64,000 bases of DNA from Panulirus ornatus. Lineage: Eukaryota; Arthropoda; Malacostraca; Decapoda; Palinuridae. The position numbers were made by a program, and so were the translations under genes. This document shows positions 21,840 to 33,993 of this stretch, in pieces. The notes beneath the pieces are model-generated. The model searched no databases. It saw only the letters and a program-made list of their open reading frames with translations, and was not told the DNA's origin. The stretch lies in NCBI RefSeq assembly GCF_036320965.1, contig NC_092251.1, forward strand, positions 5,518,501 through 5,582,500, read 5' to 3'. Position 1 is the stretch's first letter. Each line of letters opens with the position of its first letter.

Positions 21840-22880
21840 ACATCCAGAAAGATAATGAAAAAAAATATATGACAGAAAAATTAGGTTTGGTCTGCAGAGT
21901 TTTCTTTTGATGAGATTAGTTGGTGACAATCATTCCTCCCTCTAACTTGTACCCTTGGTCTTATGAACAAGTTTTCTCTTTTATTATTCCATCAATTACA
22001 TTTCGTGACTGGAATACAGAAGCATCTGTAACACCATGAACATTTCCTTTAGTGTTAAAAAGTTCCAGATTACAGACACATTGCCTTTAATGTTAGAATT
22101 ACTTGAAAGCGTGATCATTTACTTCCGCCCCCACCTCCGAAGCGATCGTGTAAGAATAAACTAGTTACCCTTAAACCTTTAGTTTTCTTAAGCTCCATAA
22201 TTTCATTTAGAAAACTTTACCGAACACAAACTCAGCTAAAAAGTTTCCTAATCCTGTAACCCAGACATTCTGAACGACCAAATATCTTTTGATAAAATAA
22301 AATAACCAGACGTTTGAGTAGGCTTTTAAAAAGAAGGTTAGTGAAAAAAATATTACAAAAATCCAATACTAATTCAATACACTTTCTTAAACATTAGCAA
22401 TAATTCAAAGGCGATAATAATTATTATATAATATTCCCCTCGTCTTCTTTTACTAAACCTTTCTACAGCAGCCATATTCAGTACTGTATCATGCAGTACT
22501 GTATTTCGGATATCCAGACATAGATTACCACTGATCATCACTCTTGTGTTCCATAATGTACCGAACAGGTACATAACTTGTAAAGGTCATACGTGCACCT
22601 ATGTACGGATTTGTACGCACCTCTTCTTACTACTGTTGCTAGCTCAAGGATCGAAGTCTTGAAGACCCGAGGAGAAATCTACACAGACCTTACGACACTC
22701 GGCGGAGGAACTCAGCCTCCTGCTGTGAGCTCAGACGCGATGTATGAACATTAACACACGCTGACCCATCGGTGTGAAGCAACGTATAGCAGCCAATGGG
22801 AGGAAAAAAGGTAAGATCAAACACCCAAACATTCACGGCTGCTGCGGCCGACACATCTCACCACTAGAGGGCCACGCCGC
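21840..22880. other. AT-rich stretch, no gene seen
   Basis: Frames are short and AT-driven. No recognisable element. Confidence 0.4.
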
Positions 22881-22999
22881 CGTTGCTCAGTACACACACA
22901 CACACACAAACACACCATAGTGATGACTGCCGACATTACCTGCACGCGAGGAGGGAGCTGTTGCTGGGTCGCTGCAGGAGACGAAGGTGTACTCTCCTC

Positions 23000-23003
<4 letters not shown>

Positions 23004-23093
<90 letters not shown>
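23004..23093. repeat. (CT)n-(CA)n compound microsatellite
   Basis: About 34 CT units passing directly into ten CA units; a separate (CA)n lies at 22891-22918. Confidence 0.95.
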
Positions 23094-23596
23094 ATGACTG
23101 GTGTTACGCAAGGAGCGGGACCACAACCACACCCGCCGTCTGCCCACAGTGTGTGTGAGTGTGTGTGTGGGGAGAGGGGTTCCTGTCGCTTTCTTCTCCC
23201 TAACACAACGGCCCAACACTTCCGCCTTCACCGGTAGTTCCCATGTCTTGGGGCGAGGCGGTGGTGCCACCCTCAACACACACTGTGGGTACATCCTTGT
23301 TCTCCCTGAGACAAAAAAAAAAAAAAAAGGATGAGGTGTTCTATATAAACTCGTGATCCGTTCGAACTTTTTCTCCCCCCTTGGAAACGTCGTACCTCTG
23401 ACATGGTTACGTCTACCCACACAGAACTAACGCCTACCCACAGAAAACTGGGCATTCCGTGCAAGGCCCAAATGTAGTGTCATATCAGTAATCGCATTAG
23501 TGGCGTTCCTTTTCCTTTCAGCTCCTTTCAGATATAATGATTCTCTTCTCATTATCATCTAAACGTTTCTTATAATCCAATACTTCCCTATGAACA

Positions 23597-23599
<3 letters not shown>

Positions 23600-23664
<65 letters not shown>
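23600..23664. repeat. (CT)n microsatellite
   Basis: About 32 CT units. Confidence 0.95.
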
Positions 23665-23667
<3 letters not shown>

Positions 23668-23827
23668 CTGTACCAACTTGTTGGACCCCAGGCTCCAGTG
23701 TTTACCTTTATCGCACTGCATCCCAGTTTCTACGAACCACTCTCCATGCTTCCCTCTGGTTGCCATATTCCATTTTCTTCAGCAAATACGTCCCCTCAGG
23801 TCTCACACACGTCATCGTAGGGTGCCT

Positions 23828-24084
23828 TTCATTTCTTTAATTACCTGTTCACTATCTACTTTAATTCCTTAACTACGTGTTTACTATCTACTTTAATTCC
23901 TTAATCACCTATTTACTATTTACTGTAATTCCTTAATTACCTATTTACTATCTACTTTAATTCCTTAATTACCTATTTACTATCTACTTTAATTCCTTAA
24001 TTACCTATTCACTATCTACTTTAATTCCTTAATCACCTATTTACTATCTACTTTAATTCCTTAATTACCTGTTTACTATCTATT
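23828..24084. repeat. 32-bp minisatellite, about eight copies
   Basis: The unit reads roughly TTTAATTCCTTAATTACCTA followed by TTTACTATCTAC, with point differences between copies. Confidence 0.9.
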
Positions 24085-24175
24085 TTCTCAAATCGTGACT
24101 GCAGACGTAACCCAACGCCGTCCGCCGCAATCCGTGTCATCCTTAAGACCTTACGTGCCATTGTGCCAGGGGTAG

Positions 24176-24362
24176 ACAGGTGGCCCGTGGTGGGTCAGGC
24201 AGATGGCCCGTGGTGGGTCAGGCAGGTGGCCTGTGGTGGGTCAGGCAGGTGGCCCGTGGAGGGTCAGGTAGGTGGCCCGTGGTGGGTCAGGTAGATGGCT
24301 CGTGGTGGGTCAGGCAGATGGCCCGTGGTGGGTCAGGTAGGTGGCCCGTGGTAGGTCAGACA
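24176..24362. repeat. 23-bp G-rich minisatellite, about eight copies
   Basis: The unit is GGCCCGTGGTGGGTCAGGCA plus GRT. It is unrelated in sequence to the 23-bp satellite at 35 kb. Confidence 0.9.
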
Positions 24363-25640
24363 CTTGGGAGAGAGTCATTGACGGGGGATGGCAAAGTGTT
24401 GACATGGTGATGTTCCCATGGCCATATCACCGCCGCTGCGCGCCACAAGGGAAGCCTTGGGCCACCAGCCGTCGCCACGGAAGCCATACCCATCAATGAA
24501 ACGCCGCAGACTGCCAGGAACCACGTACGACGAAGACTGAACGGAAACGAAGTGGCAGGAGAGTTTCCTGAAACAGCCGGGTACCATCCACGACCACTGT
24601 ATCTGTCGAAGTGTTGAACTCCGGAGATAGAATAAAAAAAAAATAAGAGGACGAGGTGAATAATTATGAATAAGGGAGGCAAATCGGGTGATGCGGTTAC
24701 AGCCCATCCCAGAAAGAGATGTAATAATTAGCATAATTACGCCGTCAAAACACACAAACCGCAGTTTCTCTCTCCACTTTCGCTGGGGAAACGGTGGGTG
24801 GTAACGGCTGAGGCTCCCGGTCCTCCGCTCGTCCAGTGCGTCTGTCGTCCTCAGCCAGTGTGTGTGTTGTGTGTGTAAGGGGGTCGTGGGCGCGTGTGTC
24901 GGTCCCCCATGGGATATGGAGGGCTGCTGGCGGAGACTCAAGGTAACTACGAACGCTACACTCGCCGGACTTAAGTCTCGGCGGTGGAAATCTCTAGCGA
25001 AAAAAACAAATACTGTATCGTTTCAGAGGTTAAGGTGGTGAGGAGAGAGGGGGGCGGCCGTGTTCTGCTGCTGTCCAGACCTGGGCGAAACCCTACCCAC
25101 TGTTTCTGTTGACTTCCAGTATGTATATAGGTGGCCTATGTGCCTTTAGCTCTCATGTGGAATAAGAAAGTGAAAGAGGTTCTTCCTTCTCAGTCAGACA
25201 GAAGGCGCCGAGGCAGGTGGACAGCTGGTGTGATAATCGCTTTACGGTCAAGAGACTCAAGCCTCTAGGTCGCTCACGTCTCCTCCTAAACGTGTCTAGT
25301 TTTCCAGTCGTGACCCAAATAGAACCTCACGACCTCTTCATTACCTGGAATGCAGAGGTCCTCCGTGATGTGTCCACGTAAAGAATACGTCGCTAATGAC
25401 TCGTATTGGCGAAGACCTTAAATGTCTTGCTCAGCCATCAAGTTTACATGTCCTCTATCAGATGGTTGGTCTGTCTTGAGATGGGTGTTCACAACACAAG
25501 CATAGTCCCGCTCAAGAGGGTCCAATACTCAACATTACAGTTATAAGACTCGTATCTGTTATTTCAAACTCCACACGCATTACCAACTGGGACCTTTCAG
25601 CTCGACCCACCCGTATCTTCAGGTTATTTCCAGTGTACTT
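24363..25640. other. No gene seen
   Basis: Mixed-composition sequence. The longest minus-strand frame (about 188 codons to 24941) has no domain and no flanking splice pattern I trust. Confidence 0.35.
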
Positions 25641-25643
25641 ATT

Positions 25644-25645
<2 letters not shown>

Positions 25646-25700
<55 letters not shown>
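25646..25700. repeat. (CA)n microsatellite
   Basis: About 27 CA units. Confidence 0.95.
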
Positions 25701-25703
<3 letters not shown>

Positions 25704-27013
25704 AACTACATTTACACTCTACTTCTCTTGCATTCCACTAAACCTCCAACTCGTTTGTATAGAGTTAAGTTTTCAGATGAGAAGAGTCGCTACCAAACGC
25801 TTCCACCTCGGCTTCCGCATAGAACCCCTCCACTCACACCCTCCACATGAGCAGTATTCCCAACCGGGACATATCATATCAGCGTCTTTCTTTTCATACT
25901 ACATTTCTCTTTAGCATCTTCATTCTATACTATATATATATATATTCTAACTCTTACTATATACCACGTTATACATCTCTTTATGGTTTCCTTTTTGTTA
26001 CACTAATATGAATCGAGGAAAGCCACCAAGTTTCACTCACCTCGGCTCATAGTCCTTGACACACACTTGGCTGTCCCCCCCCCCACCATCTCTCTGAACT
26101 CCGCCCTCACTCGCATCTGTTCTCGTCACATCCGAACGCTGCTGTCCAGGTCAACCCGGTGCCTCACACGATTCCCGTCAGTGACAAGTCGCCATCAGCG
26201 GCACAGCGACCCTCAGGGCATCCCCGACGTGGTCCGACGTGCCTTACAAAACACACCCCCCAGCCAGTCTGCCATCTCGTTGCGCTGGTCCTTCCACGAA
26301 TGGACAGAAGAGGGCAGACGGTGACACTCGAGCTAATGTTTACTCGGGGACGGGCGCAACTCCCATCACGCGATCCAATGAATGTCGCCAAAATATTCCG
26401 TGAATACGAGAGTCCAACGCGCCTCGATTCCTTAATTCAATTAATCTCATTATATACATATATTTCCTGAATCCATAAATGTCAACATTCTTTCTTTTCC
26501 TCTGAAGCCTTTTCCATTCCCCAGATGCCCCAAAAATTAATACATACACCTCATTCCTTCCAAAATCCTTCTTAAATTTTGTCTAAAAAAGATGTTTACC
26601 TTTTTTTTCTGTGCTAAACTAATAGAACGAAATACCTGGTGTTCTTTTTCCTCCCTTTCCCTTCGCTTGGCGAGACACTTGATGGGTCTTTCGTCTTGCC
26701 ATCTGGCACCCGCCTAGTCCCCTTACACCGCCATACACACACACACACACACACTTTCCATGTAAACCCAACTCGTGTTTCACTTTCACTCATTATTCTC
26801 ACTCCTGGCCACACAAACACACACACTACCCCTTCCTGCCTGATTTCTCCCATTCTTATTTACTTTGGCTGTTATTTCAGCTCCTCCTTCTCCTTCTCTT
26901 CCTCCTCCTGGTCTCCTGTGGTCACTTCCTATCTCTCTCCCATTTCTAGGCCTCCCTCTTCCATTCGTCTGTCCCACTACCGTCTCTGATATCATAACAT
27001 GCAGGCGGTAGCT

Positions 27014-27015
<2 letters not shown>

Positions 27016-27097
<82 letters not shown>
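27016..27097. repeat. (CT)n microsatellite
   Basis: About 40 CT units. Confidence 0.95.
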
Positions 27098-27098
<1 letters not shown>

Positions 27099-27392
27099 TT
27101 CTAATCACTTCTACTACTTCATTAAACATCCATAACTTATCTTTCCCAGCATTATTCACATGCGTTTTAATTCACATTCCCTTCCTTCACTATCTTTTTT
27201 CTCTCTTTTTTTTCGCCGTTCTTTTTATTTCTCATTCCAGACTTTACATTCTTTCCTCTGTGCCTTTCAGGCATCAGGATTTTCTAAAGTCGCTTTCTCC
27301 CCTCGAGCAGGACGGTGGCCTGTAGCCTGCCATTCGGTGGAAGTCGTTTAGTAGGAATGTTTGTCACAAGTTCAACGAACTGGTTCCTGGGG

Positions 27393-27394
<2 letters not shown>

Positions 27395-27487
<93 letters not shown>

Positions 27488-27560
27488 GAAGAGAGAGAGA
27501 GAGATAGAGTAGAGAGAGAGAGAGAGAGATGAGGGAGAGAGAGCGATGAGAGAGAGAGAG
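27395..27560. repeat. (CA)n-(TA)n-(GA)n compound microsatellite
   Basis: Three dinucleotide blocks in series; the GA block is impure with GATAGA and GATGAG interruptions. Confidence 0.9.
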
Positions 27561-27686
27561 CTACGTCTCTTCGCTGTATATCAACTGACTGTTATATCTC
27601 TTCCTTGTATCTTCCCTGATGATGTGATAATTACACGAAAGTGCCCTTGGGAACTTATCGTGTCTCATTTCCCCGTGGACGCATAG

Positions 27687-27688
<2 letters not shown>

Positions 27689-27752
<64 letters not shown>
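27689..27752. repeat. (TA)n microsatellite
   Basis: About 32 TA units. Confidence 0.95.
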
Positions 27753-27757
<5 letters not shown>

Positions 27758-28086
27758 CGTACAGTTCGAGGATCGAGCCAGATGTGTGGTGCATGAGAGT
27801 CACGAGCGTGTGGGTGGGAAGAATATCTTCTTTTCTATAATGATTCTGAAGTGATACATGTGGTGGTCGGCCTCACGATGGTGACGTGACGAGGCACATT
27901 TTCTCCTCACGTTCAGCCGTGATAGTGACGTCATCATCATCATCTCCCCTTACCTCCCCTCCACCCTAACAGACCAGGGAAGGTTATGTCGCTCCACTCA
28001 CCCCACCCACCTTCGCGTGGCGCCCCCACCCACGTACCTCCTCACGCCACCCCTCTGTGTCAGACAGAAAGCCTTAGTCAGCCTGG

Positions 28087-28157
28087 GCCACGCCCATATC
28101 GCTATCAGGGGCGTGGGAATCACTCGACCACGCCCGTATCACTATCCCGGGCGTGGG
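28087..28157. promoter_or_regulatory. Two tandem inverted pairs of CCACGCCC (Sp/KLF-like boxes)
   Basis: CCACGCCC and GGGCGTGG face each other across about 13 bases, and the arrangement occurs twice in a row, giving four GC/CACCC-type boxes and two perfect 8-bp stems. No transcript start is evident nearby. Confidence 0.35.
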
Positions 28158-28908
28158 TGTGTTGGGGGAGGGAGGGAGATGGGTACGAGGAGGGAAGCCT
28201 CGCTCATAAAAGCGACAGGACGAAGTCGTCAAGCGGGTGTGATAACCTGCCGTGCGCAAGGGCGCTTCACTCATGCTGGGGAAACCCTCTTGTCACCCAC
28301 CGGGTCCTGGGCACGGAGACTCCTGTTACCCTTCAGCCACTTACTCGTCAATGGGTGGTGGCAACCGCTTCCTAAAAACGTCTGTGAAGCTTGTGGGGGC
28401 CCGCAGAGACAATCGCTTACTGCAGACCATGTCTTATGGTCGCCAGCTGAATAAAAGAATCCTTAAAAAATACACAAACTAGCGACACTCACCGCTATAT
28501 AGTCGCCCCTTGCTCCAATAACCGTCACGTATATATTCACTTCACCGTTAATTCCATTAACAGATCAAACGGACATGGCGACATCAAACATCCTTGATGC
28601 CTATTCTGTGCGAAAGTTTTCATACAACAGTGTAAGATTATCTGTGCCACATGCTATTATCAACGAGGTCGCATGCTGACCTAAGATGACCTGGATGGAG
28701 TCCACAAGCCATCCTACACTGGAAGAGTCTAGGGTTATCTACGTTATACCCCTACATTCCCATTGTATTTCAGGGGTCGCCATACGCAAATATTTTGCAT
28801 CGTGATTTTCTTGACAGCATCTGCCAACTTCAACACACTGAAGATCACTATTCCAGAAATCCTATAAGGGTCTTTGCGTCGATCATGTAGCAAGTCTAGC
28901 AGCAAAGA

Positions 28909-28912
28909 TATA

Positions 28913-28976
<64 letters not shown>
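28909..28976. repeat. (TA)n microsatellite
   Basis: About 33 TA units. Confidence 0.95.
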
Positions 28977-28977
<1 letters not shown>

Positions 28978-29387
28978 ACAGGATATTATGAATCTTATAG
29001 CCAAGCATCATCATCACACACTACAAGGCTTCCTACTTTCACCACAGTGTATCTGTGAGCCTGTGTTATCCTCCATTGTCACGCAAAACCTCGCTCGGGC
29101 CCCAGTGGTCTGCTGCTGTTTGAATTCCTGTTGTGTATCTTTGCATGAGCTGCAGATCGTGTTTGATGTCGAGAACGGCAGGAGCAACGGACTGATGTTC
29201 CGTCATCAAGGGGTCGATAAAATGGATTATTCGTTTAGCGGTTAATCTACCACGATACGGGAGGCTTAATTACCGGAGGGTGTGAGATTCTACAACGAAA
29301 TTCTAAATTCTAAACGACTTGGTCAGGAGCGGCATGTGTTTGTGATGACAGGAATTATTGCCGGGTGTCAGGTGACGGACGCGACCC

Positions 29388-29625
29388 GCGCGTGAAATAA
29401 GCCTCGAACACTATGTGACGGAGGCGTCCCGTGCGTGACGCAAGCCTTCCTCACTATGTGAGGGAGGTGGCCCGTGCGTGACGCAAGCCTTCCTCACCAT
29501 GTGCGGGAGGCGGCCCGTGCGTGGCGCAAGCCTTACTCACCATGTGAGGGAGGTAAACCGTGCGTGACGCAAGCCTTACCATGTAAGGGAGGGAGTGATC
29601 CGTGCGTGACGCAAGCCCCACGCAC
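29388..29625. repeat. About 42-bp minisatellite, six imperfect copies
   Basis: The unit is roughly CCCGTGCGTGACGCAAGCCT followed by TCCTCACTATGTGAGGGAGG. It lies directly upstream of the signal-peptide exon. GTGAGGGAGG/CCTCACTATG gives each unit a small stem. Confidence 0.9.
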
Positions 29626-29742
29626 TACTGAACGATCCTTTTTCCAGATGTCTCCAGCAAGTCGCAACTTTGACATGAATGAGCTGGAAACCACACCGCC
29701 CTCGGAGTCCTGGATCATAACTGCTGATCTTTCTGTTTCCAG

Positions 29743-31455
29743 GAGAGTCGGTGGAAGGTACTGGGCGGGTCCCTAGCGCTGCTGTTCGTCCTGGCTGCAG
29801 GGGCGGCTGCTCAACAGCACCAATGGGACGACACTCGAGCCGCCATCGGCGTCCCCGCGTCGCCAGAGGTAGTCGTCGCAAGTGAATCTCCTGAGGGAGG
29901 GGAGAGTTCCAGAGACGCCACGAATGACTCGCTGAAGACGGGGCATCGAGATGACCTCACGGGGGCAGTGTCAGAGGACGTCCCCCATTCCATACCCGTC
30001 CGGTCGTCTCCGATAGCCTCGGCGGTCACTGGCGACGGACTTGTGGATTCCAGTAACAGCGTGGTGCTGCATGACCAAACCGACGACAGTAACCGAGAAC
30101 CCAACCTGGAAAGCTTGGCTGTGGAAACCGTAGACAACCTGGAAACTAGACCAGACAACCCTTTCTTCATCGCTGACGAGGAAGCGGTCTCTGGTACGGT
30201 AAACGAAGCCGCTACACCCGATGCCATCCAGGCTGGCGCTTCTCAATTATCTCAAAACACAGTTGATCGTGAAAGTGAAGTAGAAAGCCCATCGGCAGCC
30301 ACAGTTCCTCAGGTTCCAGATGACGTACTTGTGACTGCAGGCGAGGCCGGAACCACCCTTGTTGCGGCAGAACCACAGGTTCCCAAGGACGCTCTAAATG
30401 CGGCCGACGCCGCCGAACAGATTGGAATTCCTCTGGATGACATGCTGGGTAAGGTAGTTCAACAGCCTGCCCCATCTGACGACGCAATGAAGACCACTGA
30501 CCAAGGTGGTCCTCCGTTAAGTGTCACTGGTGCAGATGGTAAAGAAGGTGTTGTCGTCGAAGTGTCAGAGCAAGACCAGGGAGGAATACCCAAAGACCTG
30601 GCATCGGCGCAGTTGTCTTTGGCGTCTGTTCTCGAAGACACGTCATCCCCCGATACAGAGTCTCCGAAGGAAGAGCCGCCAGTTGCGGACCTTGGCTCTA
30701 TGGAAGCACAAGCTCTCTTAGAAACGTCTCCTGATGCCTTAGCTCCTGCAGAAGAGACTACCGTTGTTCCAGTCCTTTCAGGCACACCTGATGCCGACAC
30801 AGTTCAAGAAGAAGTACAAACAGTTGACCCAGCTCCTGCTGCTGAAGCTGAAACAATCGAGCCTGAAGCTCTCGATTCAGCGCCTGAGATACCAAGGCTT
30901 CAGGACACTGAAGACAACGTTGCTCTCAGGGAGTCCCAGGTATCAGACGTAGCCAGTCCTGAATCTCAGACTTCAGACGATACTGATTCAGGAGCTCCTG
31001 CTGACCCGGTCGAGGAGGTCAGCGTCGCAGCCGTAGTAGCACAAACGCAGGTCTCGCAGGTCCTGCCCACGTCTCCTGACGCTGAGGTGGAACTTGTCAT
31101 GGCTGGACTAGCTGCCGCTGCACCTTCGGCAGCACCGTCACGTCCTCCCAAGACTGGGGCGTCAAGAAGTGCAAATCCACCCGCCACTCTCGTCTCCGAG
31201 ATCGAACCTGGACCGGAGGAAGAAGTCGATATACCTCTTGAGGCAGTCTCGCTGGCCACTGAACAGACGGTCTCTGATGACGTCCTCCTGGTAGAAAACG
31301 AGGTGGGTGTACCACCTCAGGCTGAGGAGAACGTGAACGCGGCTGCCCCCTCGGCACAGGAGGTGGAACTTCTGAAGGTTCCTGAAGAAGTAGCAGCCGC
31401 CGCAACTCCAGACACTGAGGCGACTGCTGCCCAAGTGTCAGCCATGAACGCAGAG
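29743..31455 (+). CDS. Secreted-protein exon with signal peptide and acidic domain
   Basis: Acceptor TTTCTGTTTCCAG ends at 29742; donor GAG|GTAAGA at 31455/31456. The frame is open for 571 codons. It has no Met near its 5' end and an in-frame TGA just upstream of the acceptor, so the start codon must come from another exon. Repeated Pro-Asp, Glu-Thr/Val and AAP motifs fill the mature region, with no domain I can name. Confidence 0.78.
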
Positions 31456-33993
31456 GTAAGACAGTTTAAGGTATTAAACTCGTATCATAGTCAAATTCAC
31501 ACCTATGTCTAAGCATAACTACAGCAGAATCTATGTGGACCATGTGGCCTTAAGTATGTGCCAATACGAAAACGATTTTCACTTGGATCAGACGAACTAG
31601 ATTCGTCACGTAATATCATATTCTATGAGTTCTATGAATTAGTTACTAATGTGTAAACAAATGTCATCATCCCCATTCTCAATTCCATTTAAGGAGGAAA
31701 CTGCTTTACTTGACCACAACGCCGAGGCTGATGCATTCTTGTAGGGAAATGGCCACATTACCAGAGGCAGAAGTTTTATTTCAGCTTATGATCACTGAAA
31801 CCTGGAGCCTGCACGGCACTTAGGCCATCGAGCTTAAAGCTGAAGTCTTCTTCCCGATCCTGGACACAGTGACTGAGGTGAGTCTATCTTGCATGGCCTT
31901 TTGCCTTCGCACTTAAAGTTTAAAAAAAAAAAAAAGAAAAAAATCATTTGTCTTTCAGGATCTTGCCTTGTTGCCTGGAATGATCGCTGACGACGACATG
32001 ACCGGCGAAGTCATCGATGAGAGTGTGTCCGTGGCCGACCCCGCGATACCGGCGTCCAGCATTGAGGCGCTCGAGACGTTCTTCGTCGCCGACGATCCTC
32101 AGGTGAGGACAGGTAGAGACACCCAGCATGGGCCAAACAGCGGCAGCAAGTGTGGAACACCTTCGGTAGAAGACAGAGATGGTGGCTGATTCCTCACGCC
32201 AGTTCGGTTTTTCTTATCGTTTCCTCCCCCATGCTATTCTTAACGACTTCCCAGAGGCATAATAGTTGAAACTCACAACACTTTGCAGTGTGTCTATCAT
32301 TAGTGAATGAAAACGGCGTCACAACCGCTGACTGAGAAATACACTGAATCCCCTTAAATCGTCCCCTGATCCTATTGATATAATACAGTCGAATCCTTAA
32401 TCTGTACAAGAATCTGACGGTCACTCCACCTGTACCGGAGTACTATCTAATGCAATTCGACCCGCTCCTCCTTGTGTAGTAGATGTAAACACTCGACACA
32501 GCGGACTCTTGCGGTATACCAACAGAGTTTATGTGCAGTTCATAAGTGGGTTCTAATATGACAGTACTGAGAATGGCTAACACAGGAGACCTCTTTTCCC
32601 CCCACTCCTCCTCACAGGCTACGAGAGTTGAGGACGAGGCGTTAGGCAAGGACGTGACGGAGGTGGCACAGCAGCTCCCCGAGGACGAGGTGCAGATCTC
32701 CGCCCTCCAAGACATCGTTCCCTTCTCCCCCGCCACGGTGGAGGTGCCCCTCGGGTTGGAGGAGGCGGTGGAAGACGTCCTCCAGGCCGAGATCGAAGCC
32801 GCGATGGAGGACTTCGGGTGAGAGAGCGGGCTGTCTCTTGAGGGTGGTATCGAACTCTTGGATTTAGAAAAGGTGCTGATGTACTCCCGATATCTTTAAG
32901 GTGCCGCACTCGCTGATAACTGATACTTTGTTCTCTCTCTTTTTTTTTTTCACAGTGTCAAAGTCCCGGAGTCAGATCAGGTCGTCACCGTCGATGCCAA
33001 GGCCCCAGGTCCTGCCCTCGTCACAGACCCAGCTCCGGTTCCAGCCGACGAACCTGAGCCAGTTCTCGACACGGCACCACCCCGGGTTCCCGAGACCGCA
33101 CCCGTGCTGGAGCAGGAGGTAGCCCCAGTTTCCGTCATGGCGCCTGCCCCACCACCTGATCCAGTAGCAGCAGCAGCACCTGTTCTAGAGGCAGCACCGG
33201 CACCGGCTCCAGAGGCAGCACCGGCACCGGCTCCAGAGGCAGCACCTATTCTAGAAGCAGCACCGGCACCGGCTCCAGAGAGAGAGCCTATTCTAGAGGC
33301 AGCACAGGCACCGGCTCCAGAGGCAGAACCTATTCTAGAGGCAGCACCGGCACCGGCTCCAGAGGCAGAACCTATTCTAGAAGCAGCACCGGACACCGAC
33401 AAACATGTACGGCGCCCCTCCACCAGTGCAACGGCCTAGCCCTTCATACAGGCCATCTTACCGACCACCTCCGACCAAGACCAAGCCTCGTCCCTCCTAC
33501 AAACCCTTGCGTCCCCCTACGTCCTACGTAAACGTCCAAGAGCCCAAACCGGAGCACTTCAGACCGATGTATGGTCGTCCCTCCGCCAAACCGTCTTCCT
33601 ACAAAGCCCCAACCACCCATGACCTACGACGCCCCGACGAAACCCCCACCAGCGGAGCCAAGTCCCTCGTACCAGCCACCCGTACGCACTCACAAGCCAG
33701 CCACGACGACTCAGAAGCCCCTCAAGCTAACGAAGCCGATCCTCGCTCCCCTCGCCATTCTAGGAAGACCCTTCGGCCTCGTGCTGCCAGAGTCGCATCG
33801 CAACAAACCCGTCAACGTCTGGCACGGCCCTACGACGGAGAAGCCCCGACGCCCACTCTTCCGTCTCCCCAACCCTTTCGCCGCGTTCTCGAGCAAGCGA
33901 CGGCAGCGGCTGCCCGTCCCCGATAGCGTGGTGCGTCTCCTCAACGCCCCACAGCCAGACTGGGTCCCCAGACTGGAGCCCGAGCGCCGATGA
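29743..33993 (+). CDS. Secreted acidic Ala/Pro/Glu-rich protein with Pro/Tyr-rich basic C-terminus (unrecognised family)
   Basis: Exons 29743-31455, 31959-32102, 32618-32817 and 32956-33993 have consensus splice sites and matching phases (0, 0, 2). About 1,030 aa including a Met from an upstream exon. Exon one here opens inside a signal peptide: basic ESRWKV, hydrophobic GGSLALLFVLAAGAAA, probable cleavage before QQ. The mature part is long, Asp/Glu/Ala/Ser/Pro-rich and almost lacks Cys, so probably disordered. The last exon has Pro/Ala/Glu repeats, then PSYRPSYRPPP-like segments, and ends basic (SSKRRQR). I do not recognise the family. Such composition is common in arthropod extracellular-matrix, cuticle or mineral-binding proteins, but that role is a guess. 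Two single-base insertions (near 33393 and 33611) are needed to explain the C-terminal frame changes: sequence errors or real damage. Confidence 0.7.
31694..31877 (+). pseudogene. Probable decayed exon within intron
   Basis: Flanked by an AAG acceptor at 31693 and a strong donor GAG|GTGAGT at 31877/31878. It reads in phase as EETALLDHNAEADAFL and then a stop; a shifted frame reads TLPEAEVLFQLMITETWS and, after another stop, AIELKAEVFFPILDTVTE up to the donor in phase 0. Composition resembles the neighbouring exons. Its length (184) is not a multiple of three, so inclusion would break the product. Confidence 0.45.
31959..32102 (+). CDS. Secreted-protein internal exon, 48 codons
   Basis: Acceptor TTTGTCTTTCAG ends at 31958; donor CAG|GTGAGG at 32102/32103. 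Phase 0 at both ends. The peptide starts DLALLPGMIADDDMTG and stays acidic, matching the neighbouring exons. Confidence 0.72.
32618..32817 (+). CDS. Secreted-protein internal exon, acidic
   Basis: Acceptor CTCCTCACAG ends at 32617. The donor GG|GTGAGA at 32817/32818 leaves two bases that join exon five as a Gly codon. The peptide has DVTEVAQQLPEDEVQISAL and further Glu/Asp-rich amphipathic sequence. Confidence 0.72.
32956..33993 (+). CDS. Secreted-protein terminal exon with Pro/Ala/Glu repeats; two apparent frameshifts
   Basis: Acceptor TTTTTTTTTCACAG ends at 32955. The first frame runs to a TAG at 33437-33439 through AAPAPAPEAEPILE-type repeats (about 33185-33390). A second frame from about 33400 continues the Pro/Tyr-rich theme (QRPSPSYRPSYRPPP), and a third from about 33612 continues it again (AEPSPSYQPPV) to TGA at 33991-33993. 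Removing one base near 33393 and one near 33611 would make one coherent frame, so these are probably assembly indels or recent disabling mutations. Confidence 0.6.

Noticed and set aside
24375..24941. 188-codon minus-strand frame
   Set aside because: No domain, no supporting splice pattern, composition follows neighbouring non-coding DNA.
29388..29625. CRISPR-like array upstream of the secreted-protein gene
   Set aside because: Imperfect contiguous minisatellite units without unique spacers.
29811..33423. Minus-strand frames of 90-148 codons inside the secreted-protein gene
   Set aside because: Shadows of a codon-biased, Ser/Pro/Glu/Ala-rich coding strand.
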